From Ideonella sp. (GTDB taxonomy: Bacteria > Pseudomonadota > Gammaproteobacteria > Burkholderiales > Burkholderiaceae_C): a stretch of 64,000 bases of DNA. The stretch covers positions 682,001 to 746,000 of the forward strand of contig JABTUY010000001.1 in the NCBI GenBank assembly GCA_015075165.1, read 5' to 3'. Positions 8,283 to 15,958 of the stretch are shown piece by piece; the stretch's first letter is position 1, and each line of letters opens with the position of its first letter. The position numbers were made by a program, and so were the translations under genes. The notes under the pieces were generated by a model. It saw only the letters and a list, made by a program, of their open reading frames with translations, searched no databases and was not told the DNA's origin.

Positions 8283-9376
8283 CCGCGATGGACAGCCCGA
8301 TGAACAGCGCAACGCCGGTCCCCGACACCGCCCCTGCCGACTGGTGCGGCGATGCCACCTCGGTCATCGAGTTCATCAAGCCGCTGCGCGAGCAGCTCGA
8401 CACCCCCGGTGTCCTCGAGGTCTGCGTCAACATGCCCGGCGAACTTCTGGTCGAGACCACGGCCGGCTGGAAGACCCTCTCCGCACCGGCGATGACGCAG
8501 GAGCGCTGCCTGTCGCTGGCCACAGCGGTGGCCACCTATTGCGATCAGCAGATCAGCCAGGAGCGCCCGCTGCTGTCGGCGACGCTGCCGAGCGGCGAGC
8601 GCATCCAGTTCGTGATCCCGCCCGCGGTCACGCGCGGCACCGTGTCGATCACCGTGCGCAAGCCATCGAGCGTCATCAAGCGCCTCGCGGACTTCGAGCG
8701 CGAAGGCCTGTTCGAACGCACCGCCGCGAGCGACCGCGGCACCGACATCGAGTCGCACGAGCGCGAACTGCTCGACCTCCGGACGCAACAACGGTACGCC
8801 GACTTTCTGCGCCTGGCGGTGCAGCGGCACCAGACCATCGTCGTCAGCGGCCGCACCGGCTCGGGGAAGACCACCTTCATGAAAGGCCTGATCGAAGAGG
8901 TCGCGGCCCACGAACGGCTGATCACGATCCAGGACACCGCCGAGCTGCCGCTGCCGAACCACCCCAACGTCGTCCACCTCTTCTACAGCAAGGACGGCCA
9001 GGGCAGCGCGCGCGTGACCGCCAAGTCGTTGCTCGAAGCCTGCCTGCGCATGAAGCCGGACCGCATCTTTCTGGCGGAGGTGCGTGGCGACGAGTGCTTC
9101 TCGTTCGTCCGCCTCGCGGCCTCCGGTCACCCCGGCAGCATCACCAGCGTGCACGCCGGCAGTTGCGCGCTGGCGCTGGAACAGATGGCGCTGATGATCC
9201 GCGAGAGCGGCGCCGGCGGCGGCCTGACGATGCCCGAGATCCAGCGTCTGCTGGCGATCGTGGTCGACGTGATCGTCCAGTTCGACCGCGACGAGCGCGG
9301 CCGCTTCGTCTCCGAGATCGCCTACACGCCCCGCAGCCGGCGGCTCGGCCACGGCGCAAGTGGAGCCACTGCATGA
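8279..9376 (+). CDS. virB11: VirB11 hexameric traffic ATPase
   Basis: The start is GTG 8279 (GTGA overlap with virB10); ATG 8288 is an equally possible alternative. The 365-residue protein has an N-terminal domain of about 150 residues and a RecA-like domain with Walker A GRTGSGKTT at 191-199 (K197), an Asp-box segment TIQDTAELPLPNHPNVVHL, a Walker B region around 260-268 (RIFLAEVRGDE) and the His-box GHPGSITSVHAGS. These are diagnostic of the VirB11/PilT secretion ATPases. VirB11 switches the machine between pilus assembly and substrate export and docks on VirB4 and VirD4. It is coupled to virD4 by an ATGA overlap. Confidence 0.95.
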   Translation: MTAMDSPMNSATPVPDTAPADWCGDATSVIEFIKPLREQLDTPGVLEVCVNMPGELLVETTAGWKTLSAPAMTQERCLSLATAVATYCDQQISQERPLLSATLPSGERIQFVIPPAVTRGTVSITVRKPSSVIKRLADFEREGLFERTAASDRGTDIESHERELLDLRTQQRYADFLRLAVQRHQTIVVSGRTGSGKTTFMKGLIEEVAAHERLITIQDTAELPLPNHPNVVHLFYSKDGQGSARVTAKSLLEACLRMKPDRIFLAEVRGDECFSFVRLAASGHPGSITSVHAGSCALALEQMALMIRESGAGGGLTMPEIQRLLAIVVDVIVQFDRDERGRFVSEIAYTPRSRRLGHGASGATA

Positions 9377-11355
9377 ACAGCGTCGCGCTCTCCTTCACCG
9401 CCTGGCCGATGCCGCGCAAGGTCGCCGCCGCGCTCTTCGCGACAGCCCTGACAGTGATCCTGGTCTGCGCAGCAGCCTACCTGGCCGGCGCGCTCTTTCT
9501 GGTGCTCAACAAGCTCGATCCGCGCCGCGCGGATCTCTGGAGCATCGCGCACTACTGGGACGCCTATGCTGACGATCCCGCGCAGCGCAAGAAGCTAGTC
9601 GCGGCGATCGCCGCCCCCGGCTCCGCCCTTCTCGTCGTGCTGCCGGTCGCCCTGGTCGCCGCGCTGCGGCCGCGCCGCGCGCTGCACGGCGATGCGCGGT
9701 TCGCCAGCGCGGCCGAGATCGCGAGCGCCGGCTTGCTGCTCGCCACGACGAAGAGCAACACGCCCAGCATCCTGGTCGGGCGCCACCGTGGCCGCTTCCT
9801 CGCGCTGCCCGGCCAGCTGTCGGTGATGCTGTCCGCTCCAACGCGAAGCGGCAAGGGCGTCGGCGTCGTGATCCCGAACCTGCTGCACTGGCCCGACTCG
9901 GTGGTCGTGCTCGACATCAAGGGCGAGAACCATGCAGTCACGGCGGGCTATCGCGCCGCGCACGGCCAAGCGGTCTACGCGTTCTCGCCGTTCGACGAGG
10001 AGGCACGCAGCCACCGCTGGAACCCGCTGAGCGCGGTGCGCACAGGCGCGCTGCACCGCGTCGGCGACCTGCTTACGATCGGACAGGTGTTTTTCCCGAG
10101 CGACGGCATCGGCTCGTCGTCGGAGGCGTTCTTCAACGACCAGGCGCGCAACCTGTTCCTCGGACTCGGCCTCCTGCTGCTGGAGTCGCCCGCGCTGCCG
10201 CGCACGATCGGCGAGCTGCTGCGCCAGTCCTCCGGCAAGGGCCAGCCGCTCAGGGACCACCTCGCCGGACTGATCGCCAAGCGACGCGACGAGGGCAAAC
10301 CCTTCAGCGACGAGTGCGTCGACGCGCTGCAGCGGCTGATGGCCAACTCGGAGAACACGCTGTCCAGCATCGTCGCGACCTTCAACGCGCCGCTCACGAT
10401 CTTTGCGGACGCGGTAGTCGACGCCGCGACCAGCGGTGACGACTTCCGGCTGCAGGACGTGCGGCGGCAGCGCATGTCGATCTACGTGCGCATCCCGCCA
10501 AACCGCCTGGCCGCCGCGCGGCCGCTGCTGAACCTGTTCTTCTCGCAGCTGGTGAGCCTGAACACGCAGCGCCTGCCCGAGCAGGACAAGACGCTCACCG
10601 TGCAGTGCCTGCTGGTCAACGACGAGTTCGCCGCAATGGGCCGCGTCGGCGTCATCACTCACGCCGCGGCGTTTCTCGCGGGCTACAACCTGCGCCTGCT
10701 GACCGTCGTGCAGGCGATGTCGCAGCTCGACGCCGTCTACGGCGACAAGGAAGCCCGCACCTTCGCCACCAACCACGGTTTGCAGATCCTGTACGCGCCG
10801 CGCGAGCAGCGCGACGCCGACGAGTACAGCGCCATGCTCGGCTACTTCACCGAGCGCGCCACGTCGCGGGGCAGGAGCAGGTCTTTCGGTCACCACGGCC
10901 ACCACTCGGTCAGCCGCAACGAGAGCGATCAGCGCCGCGCACTGCTGCTGCCGCAGGAGTTCAAGGAGCTCGGCAGCGAACGGCTGGTCGTGATCCTGGA
11001 GAACTGCAAGCCGATCTTCGGCGAGAAGATTCGCTACCACCGCGATCCGGTCTTCACCGATCGCCTGCGGCCGCCACCGGTCGTGTCGGCGATCGACATG
11101 GATCTGCACCTGGCGCGCGTGCAGCAGCGCTGGCGCTACGCCAACGACGAACTGGCACCGACCGCACGCCTGAACGTCGAGGCGCTGGCGCACGACTTCA
11201 AGCAGCTGCCCGACCGGTTCGACGGCACGCCGGAAGACACAGCCGACATCCTCGTCCGCTTCTTCGGCACCGACACGAAGACCGGCGGTGCCGTGGAGCC
11301 GACGCCCGACGACGACGGCGTGCTGATCGACGAACCGGTCACAGCCGAACCTTGA
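9373..11355 (+). CDS. virD4: VirD4/TraG-type coupling protein
   Basis: The start at ATG 9373 overlaps the virB11 stop. The product has 660 residues with two N-terminal membrane helices (about 17-46 and 73-98) followed by the coupling-protein ATPase domain. Walker A reads SAPTRSGKGVG (154-164, K161), followed by VVIPNLLHWPDSVVVLDIKGEN. Walker B is LLVNDEFAAMG (D417, E418). Both are textbook VirD4/TraG motifs. It recruits the relaxase-DNA complex to the T4SS channel. Its presence shows that the system is conjugative rather than an effector-only system. The gene ends 7 nt before the OmpA-like lipoprotein gene. Confidence 0.96.
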   Translation: MNSVALSFTAWPMPRKVAAALFATALTVILVCAAAYLAGALFLVLNKLDPRRADLWSIAHYWDAYADDPAQRKKLVAAIAAPGSALLVVLPVALVAALRPRRALHGDARFASAAEIASAGLLLATTKSNTPSILVGRHRGRFLALPGQLSVMLSAPTRSGKGVGVVIPNLLHWPDSVVVLDIKGENHAVTAGYRAAHGQAVYAFSPFDEEARSHRWNPLSAVRTGALHRVGDLLTIGQVFFPSDGIGSSSEAFFNDQARNLFLGLGLLLLESPALPRTIGELLRQSSGKGQPLRDHLAGLIAKRRDEGKPFSDECVDALQRLMANSENTLSSIVATFNAPLTIFADAVVDAATSGDDFRLQDVRRQRMSIYVRIPPNRLAAARPLLNLFFSQLVSLNTQRLPEQDKTLTVQCLLVNDEFAAMGRVGVITHAAAFLAGYNLRLLTVVQAMSQLDAVYGDKEARTFATNHGLQILYAPREQRDADEYSAMLGYFTERATSRGRSRSFGHHGHHSVSRNESDQRRALLLPQEFKELGSERLVVILENCKPIFGEKIRYHRDPVFTDRLRPPPVVSAIDMDLHLARVQQRWRYANDELAPTARLNVEALAHDFKQLPDRFDGTPEDTADILVRFFGTDTKTGGAVEPTPDDDGVLIDEPVTAEP

Positions 11356-11362
11356 GCCCGCC

Positions 11363-12028
11363 ATGCCACGTACCCTACTCACCCCGCTGCTCCCCTGGCT
11401 GCTTCTGCTCGGCTCGTGCGCGTCACCGCCGAAGCCGCCGACGGTGGACGAATCGAAGAAGCGGCCCGCCAACGCCGTGGCCGAGATCGAATTGCAGGGC
11501 TGCAAGAGCGACCTGCAAAACGCCCGCATCACGATCGCCGAACAGCGCCGCGGCACCGACGTGCTTGACGGCGCTATCGACAAGCTCACTCGTGATGTGC
11601 AGGGGCTGATGCGCCAGGCCAAGGCCGACCAGGACCGGCCAAAGCCATCCGACCCGCCACGCGCCAATGCCGTTTACACCGTCCGCTTCGACTTCAACAG
11701 CGCGCAACCCCGTCTGACGCCGGACATCAGCGCCGCGCTGCTCGACGAGGCGCGCCAGGCGCCACTGATCGTGTTGCGCGGTCGAACGGACGGCATGCAG
11801 GACACCCTCGGCGAGAACCGCATCGCCCGCGAACGCGCTTCTGCTGTGCGCGACTACCTCGTCGCCGGCGGCATCGATCCCAGCCACATCCGCGCGACGC
11901 ACCAACCGACTGGCGATCCAGCGGCCGACAACACCACGACCGAAGGCCGCGCGCTGAACCGGCGCGTCGAAATCGAGGTGTACCGCGCAGCACCGATCGC
12001 GATGAACCCATCACCGGTCCAACCCTAG
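11363..12028 (+). CDS. OmpA-like peptidoglycan-associated lipoprotein of the T4SS operon
   Basis: The 221-residue protein starts with a lipoprotein signal whose lipobox is LGSC (Cys19). After a short linker comes a coiled-coil segment (about 35-75, LQGCKSDLQNARITIAEQ...). A C-terminal OmpA-like domain covers about 105-212, with VRFDFNSAQPRLTPD, GRTDGMQDTLGENRIARERA and the ending EGRALNRRVEIEVY. The Asp and Arg expected to bind the diaminopimelate of peptidoglycan are in the NRRVE region. It would be an outer-membrane lipoprotein anchored to the cell wall. No separate virB7 gene was seen, so it may stabilise the outer-membrane complex in its place; this is inference. Confidence 0.85.
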   Translation: MPRTLLTPLLPWLLLLGSCASPPKPPTVDESKKRPANAVAEIELQGCKSDLQNARITIAEQRRGTDVLDGAIDKLTRDVQGLMRQAKADQDRPKPSDPPRANAVYTVRFDFNSAQPRLTPDISAALLDEARQAPLIVLRGRTDGMQDTLGENRIARERASAVRDYLVAGGIDPSHIRATHQPTGDPAADNTTTEGRALNRRVEIEVYRAAPIAMNPSPVQP

Positions 12029-12045
12029 ACGCGCAAGGAGGTTGC

Positions 12046-13143
12046 ATGGACGCACCGCTCGAACCCGTTCGCGGCAATGCACCCATCTCGACGAACACGG
12101 GCGGCACCGTCACGCCGGTGGACCGACTCGCGGCGGTCAAAGCGGCGCTGCCATCAACGATTTCAGCCCCGACGCAGGAGCGCTATGAGCTCCGCGACCC
12201 GTTTGCCGAAGTCACCTACCGCACGACCTCGCTCGCCGATGCGACGGCACGTGCCGAGCGGCTCGGCAGCCACCGGTTCGTCGCGATCAGCGCCGACGGC
12301 AAGCGCACGACGCTGACCAAGGTAGACGGTCAGTGGCAACGCGGACCGCAGCGACCTCCGCTGCGCAGACCCGACCTCACCGACGAACGCGACGACGAGT
12401 CCCCGAAACCCCTGCACATCGCAGTCGCGACGGCACGTGAAGACCCGCGCACCGATCCAGTCAGCGACGCCAAGGTCGAGCACGAAGCCCAGGCCGCGCG
12501 CATCGAGGCCACCCTGCTCGAGCGCTATCTGATCAAACGTGCACCGGTCGCAGTGGGTCAGCTGACGATTGGTCGAACCGAGTACCGCTTCCGCGGCGAT
12601 GCGACCCGGGTCGCCTTCACCGAGTCGACCTTCAGGCTGGCGACCGAGACCAACAGCCCAAGCGTGGCGCGATCGATGGTTGACGTCGCACAGGCCCGCC
12701 ACTGGCGTGGCCTGCGCATCAGCGGCCATGAGGATTTCCGGCGCATGGTCTGGCTCGAAGCTTCGGCGCGTGAGATGCGCACCACCGGCTACGAACCCAC
12801 CGCGGTGGACCTGGAACTGCTGAAGCGCGAGCGCGAGGCCAGGCAGATCAACCGCATCGAACGAGCCACGCCTACCGACGACCCATCCAGCCCCAAAGGG
12901 CGCGGCGGCGGCCGCAAGGCCGTGCTCGCTGCGATCGAGGCAGTCCTCGTCGCCAAGCACGTTCCGGAGCCCAGGCGCACAGCGGTGCTCGAGGCTGCAT
13001 CGAAGCAACTGGCACAGCGCGAGCGGCAGGGTCACGTGCACCGGGTCAAGGTCTACGACAGCAGTGCGCCGTCGCAGCGCCAGGCGCCGACACCAACGCC
13101 AGAGCCGCAGCGCAGCCGCGAACGGGCAGCACCCGTTCGATAA
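12046..13143 (+). CDS. LPD7-domain protein, conjugation-associated
   Basis: The 365-residue protein starts at ATG 12046, with AAGGAGG 8 nt upstream. Residues about 155-260 (ERYLIKRAPVAVGQL..., YRFRGDATRVAFTES, FRLATETNSPSVARSM, ARHWRGLRISGHEDFRRMVW) match the LPD7 domain, which is known mainly from relaxases and conjugative primases. No primase or relaxase catalytic motif is present. The C-terminus is basic and Pro-rich. As the domain alone sits downstream of virD4, it may act in processing or protecting transferred DNA, but its function is unproven. The domain call is made from remembered motif patterns, not a search. Confidence 0.7.
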   Translation: MDAPLEPVRGNAPISTNTGGTVTPVDRLAAVKAALPSTISAPTQERYELRDPFAEVTYRTTSLADATARAERLGSHRFVAISADGKRTTLTKVDGQWQRGPQRPPLRRPDLTDERDDESPKPLHIAVATAREDPRTDPVSDAKVEHEAQAARIEATLLERYLIKRAPVAVGQLTIGRTEYRFRGDATRVAFTESTFRLATETNSPSVARSMVDVAQARHWRGLRISGHEDFRRMVWLEASAREMRTTGYEPTAVDLELLKREREARQINRIERATPTDDPSSPKGRGGGRKAVLAAIEAVLVAKHVPEPRRTAVLEAASKQLAQRERQGHVHRVKVYDSSAPSQRQAPTPTPEPQRSRERAAPVR

Positions 13144-13159
13144 CAGGCCAGCGGCGACG

Positions 13160-14389
13160 ATGGAGCAGACGTCCTACCTGGTCGAAGGACGGGTGTTGTA
13201 TCCCGACGCGCCCGAGTTCGCCGACGCGATCGCGCACGCCCACTCGGAGCGACTGCGCCCAAAATGCATGTGCCAGACCGGTGGCATCGACATGTACGTG
13301 GCGCGCCTTGGTGAGACCTACATCGTCAAGCGCATGCCCGACAGCGGCAGCCGGCATGCTCCGCAGTGCCCGCACTACGCACCGCCGGCGGAGTTCTCCG
13401 GCGTGGCGCCCCTGCTCGGTACGGCGATCATCGAGAACGTAGCCACAGGCGACACGACGCTGCGCCTGGGCTTTGCAATGGCGCGCATGACCGGTCGCAG
13501 CTCGCAGCCAACCCCGGGCGACGGCGGCGACAGCGCAACCAGCGATGGCGCCCGGGTGTCTCTGCGCAGCCTGCTCCACTACCTGTGGGACCGCGCGGAG
13601 CTAACGCACTGGCGGCCCGGGTTTGCGGGCAAGCGCTCCTGGGCGACGGTGCGCAGGCACCTGCTCGACGCGGCCGAGCACCTGATCGTGCGCGGCGAGC
13701 GCATGCTGGGTCGGCTGTACATCCCCGAGCCGTTCTCGGCCGAGCACCGCAACGCGATCCGCGAGCGCCGCCTCGCGTGCTGGGCCCGGGCCGTTGCACG
13801 CAATCAAGGGGCGCAGTCATTGATGCTGCTGATCGGCGAAGTCAAAGAAATCGCCGCCGCGCGCTACGGACACCGCATGCTGGTCAAGCACGTGCCAGAC
13901 CAAGCGTTCGCGATCGACGAGCAACTGTACCGGCGGCTGCAGCATCGCTTCGAGAGTGAACTCGATCTCTGGGGGACATCGGACGATCTGCGGCTCGTGA
14001 CGGCCGCCACGTTTGCGTTGAGCGAGTCGGGGTTGCCCAGCATCGCTCAGATGTCGCTGCTAACAGTGAGTGCTCAATGGCTGCCAGTAGAAGATGCATT
14101 CGAGCTGAATCTGGTCGACCAAATGGTCCGCACAGAGCGCTGGTTCATCAAAGGTCTGCGCTATGGCCTGTCGCGGAGCGAGGTGTTGACCAATGCGACA
14201 CTGATCGACGCAGGTAGTCAACCGGTCGCTATGCGGATCTTGCGTGCTGTGAATGCCGACATCACTCCCGTCAAGGCGGATCCGTGGGATCAGAGTGCCC
14301 ATTGGCTCTGGCGCGTTGCTGACGGACCAATGCCGATACTGCCTTCGCCGGCGGTGCGCTCGTCTACAGGCAGCCGCCCGGCAAGGTAG
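13160..14389 (+). CDS. DUF1173-like protein with Cys-rich N-terminus
   Basis: The start at ATG 13160 (MEQTSYLVEGR) lies 16 nt after the previous gene; the frame is open further upstream but overlaps the preceding gene. The product has 409 residues. The N-terminal part has RLRPKCMCQTGG and, 35 residues on, RHAPQCPHYAPP, so three Cys and a His could bind a metal ion as a small zinc-ribbon-like unit. A central WDRAELTHWRPGFAGKRSW region follows. This layout resembles DUF1173 proteins found near conjugation genes, but the assignment is from memory. It is the last gene of the transfer operon, and its function is unknown. Confidence 0.7.
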   Translation: MEQTSYLVEGRVLYPDAPEFADAIAHAHSERLRPKCMCQTGGIDMYVARLGETYIVKRMPDSGSRHAPQCPHYAPPAEFSGVAPLLGTAIIENVATGDTTLRLGFAMARMTGRSSQPTPGDGGDSATSDGARVSLRSLLHYLWDRAELTHWRPGFAGKRSWATVRRHLLDAAEHLIVRGERMLGRLYIPEPFSAEHRNAIRERRLACWARAVARNQGAQSLMLLIGEVKEIAAARYGHRMLVKHVPDQAFAIDEQLYRRLQHRFESELDLWGTSDDLRLVTAATFALSESGLPSIAQMSLLTVSAQWLPVEDAFELNLVDQMVRTERWFIKGLRYGLSRSEVLTNATLIDAGSQPVAMRILRAVNADITPVKADPWDQSAHWLWRVADGPMPILPSPAVRSSTGSRPAR

Positions 14390-14411
14390 CCGGTTCCCAC
14401 AAGCGATCTGT

Positions 14412-14443
14412 CGCTGACGGTTCCGCAGCGGTTGCCGTCAGCG
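14412..14443. terminator. Inverted repeat between convergent genes, possible terminator
   Basis: CGCTGACGG at 14412-14420 is perfectly complementary to CCGTCAGCG at 14435-14443 around a 14-nt loop. It lies 23 nt after the stop of the transfer operon and about 100 nt past the end of the converging membrane-protein gene. There is no T-run on either side, so it is at best a factor-assisted or weak bidirectional terminator. Confidence 0.4.
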
Positions 14444-14542
14444 CGGACCCAGCCCTCGAACTTGCGGTCTCGGCAAGATGCCAGTCGTTGAGGGCGGAGG
14501 TACGACCGAGTCAGGAAGCTTCGGTTCGTACCTTTCGGCAGT

Positions 14543-14965
14543 TCAACCGAACAGCGCGACCCAGAACGCGCGCACCAAGCACACAAAACTTGCGGCCAAT
14601 GCGATCTGCTTGGTCCAAAAGAACCAAGTCTGAGCTTTGTAGCGAATCAGGTTGTAGTCGTACTCGTAGGTGTATTCGTCCGACCTGCCTTCAACTTTTC
14701 GCCTGTTGGCCCAGGTGTGCATGACCGTGAGGTAGCTAGCGAAGTACTGCAGGAAATCGAGCACCATTGAAGCAATGGCGGTTCCGCCAGCAGCGATGAG
14801 CAGGGACTTGTTCACCTCGTGCGGCAAAACAGGAGCACCGTCTTTGCCAGGCACTAAGAACAGCCAAACGACAGCCAGAAAACTGATGGCAAGGGTTCGC
14901 ACCTGTGTGCTGATCCGATCCGTGATCTCCTTCTGCCGCGCAAGTACTTCGGTTTCTGATGCCAC
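14543..14965 (-). CDS. Small three-helix membrane protein paired with SWIB protein
   Basis: The 140-residue product starts at GTG 14965, 6 nt after the SWIB gene stop, so the two genes form an operon. Hydrophobic helices are visible at about residues 26-40, 54-82 (long) and 118-138. The soluble N-terminus (ASETEVLARQKEITDRISTQVR) is helical. A middle loop is charged and aromatic (RSDEYTYEYDYNLIRYKAQTWFFW). I do not recognise a family. Pairing with a DNA-binding protein inside a cargo slot beside a restriction system raises the possibility of a defence or toxin role, which is unproven. The stretch 14390-14542 holds only the inverted repeat described separately. Confidence 0.7.
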   Translation of the reverse strand: MASETEVLARQKEITDRISTQVRTLAISFLAVVWLFLVPGKDGAPVLPHEVNKSLLIAAGGTAIASMVLDFLQYFASYLTVMHTWANRRKVEGRSDEYTYEYDYNLIRYKAQTWFFWTKQIALAASFVCLVRAFWVALFG

Positions 14966-14971
14966 AGTGAC

Positions 14972-15427
14972 CTACTTTAGATGGCTGTTGATGACCTTAG
15001 TGAGTTCAAACATGGAGATCGATGGCCCAGGGTTGTTACCCTTCCCCTTGTCTTTCCCTCCGCGGAGCAACGCTCTGAGTTTCGCGTCCGCGTTGATCAT
15101 GGTGCGCTGCACCTTGTCTTGAAGCCCGTTCTTCTTGATGTAGTCCCATACCTTCTTCGTCACCTCAGTACGAGGCATCGGCTTGTCACCTACCAAAGCA
15201 GCTAGCGCTGAGTCCGGCGTCATCGCCTTCATGAACGCTGCGTTCGGAGTCCGCTTCTTGGCCGGCGCCTTTTTTTTGGCGGCCTTCCTGGCTGGGGCCT
15301 TCTTCTTCGCTGGGGCTTTCTTCTTGGCAGGCGCCTTTTTCGCTGGCGCCTTCTTGGCAGCTGCCTTCCTCTTTGCCGGGGCCTTCTTCGCCGCTCGCTT
15401 CTTTGCTAGCGCTCTCTTTGCTGCCAT
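14972..15427 (-). CDS. SWIB/MDM2-domain protein with histone H1-like Lys/Ala tail
   Basis: The start at ATG 15427 is preferred over upstream in-frame starts because GGGGAATCGGG lies just before it and the upstream part looks noncoding. The 151-residue product has a low-complexity N-terminal tail (about residues 1-62) built of AKK, APA and KKAPAKK repeats, like histone H1 and bacterial H1-like proteins. A SWIB domain follows at about 63-145: TPDSALAALVG, MPRTEVTKKVWDYIKKNGLQD and ALLRGG...SMFELTKVINSHL are typical. Such proteins are known in Chlamydia, where SWIB is fused to topoisomerase, and in scattered soil bacteria. It probably binds DNA. Its presence in mobile cargo is unusual. Confidence 0.9.
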   Translation of the reverse strand: MAAKRALAKKRAAKKAPAKRKAAAKKAPAKKAPAKKKAPAKKKAPARKAAKKKAPAKKRTPNAAFMKAMTPDSALAALVGDKPMPRTEVTKKVWDYIKKNGLQDKVQRTMINADAKLRALLRGGKDKGKGNNPGPSISMFELTKVINSHLK

Positions 15428-15822
15428 TCCCGATTCCCCTCGTCGAACTGACGGCCGCTGAATTGGACACACAGAGTCTGCCGATTGCAAGTGTCCGCTG
15501 GGAGCATGGACCAGCGCGACTCGAAGATCATTGCGAGACGGACCAGTGGACTCGGATACGCTCACCCGCGGGCTGGCAAGGCAGCGCAGTCGTCCGTAGG
15601 CCTGTCACCCTCGAGAAGACCCTATCCTCAGGCTTGATGAGAAGTGGCGACGTATCCAGGGGACGCCCACGTGCATGTTCCGTCGACCCACCCTGCAATG
15701 AGCAGGGGCCCTGCAATCGACCGCGGCGCAGCGATTGCAGTCGATCGGTGCCCTCCGCGCCACCGTACAGCTCCAGCACAACGCCGTCATTCGGGCACGA
15801 CAACAGTCGTCGCAAGGGAGGC
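15428..15822. other. Intergenic stretch without a supported gene
   Basis: About 400 nt between the SWIB gene start and the remnant at 15823. Open frames here are short, on both strands, and Arg/Ser/Pro-rich without family-like motifs. It should contain the promoter for the SWIB gene, but I could not single out a convincing -35/-10 pair. A short inverted pair GGACAC/GTGTCC flanks 15470-15505. Confidence 0.5.
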
Positions 15823-15918
15823 GAATGGCAAAGGCGGAGGCTTCAGGAGGACCTGGTGTCGATGATCGAGCGAGGCGAGCTTCGCTTGCCGGAAATGCTC
15901 GGCACCGAGACGACGTAG
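15823..15918 (+). pseudogene. Possible N-terminal remnant of a DUF262 (GmrSD-like) gene
   Basis: A stretch of 31 codons reads LQEDLVSMIERGELRLPEM before a stop at 15916-15918. This resembles the opening of DUF262 (ParB-like NTPase domain of type IV restriction enzymes), where a helix is followed by an I-x-x-G-E-L-x-L-P-E pattern. The next expected residues (Q-R) are absent and the frame stops at once. No ATG is in a suitable position in this frame; one exists in the neighbouring frame at 15824. If real, it is a truncated leftover of another restriction gene in the same cargo slot. The match is short and could be chance. Confidence 0.25.
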
Positions 15919-15958
15919 AAGTGTAGAGGTATCCGGGATACGTCTTGACGGCGAAGTG

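Noticed and set aside
9595-11667. 690-codon open frame on the - strand across virD4
   Set aside because: It is antisense to VirD4, whose Walker motifs are clear; the shadow has no family-like signature.
15240-15427. Short tandem repeats that could suggest a CRISPR or a satellite
   Set aside because: The repeats are imperfect codon-level repeats coding for a Lys/Ala tail; there are no regular spacers.
15183-15461. Hydrophobic repeated + strand frame (AGAFF/FLAGAFF)
   Set aside because: It is the complement of the Lys/Ala-rich SWIB tail; the repetition comes from AAG/GCC codon runs.
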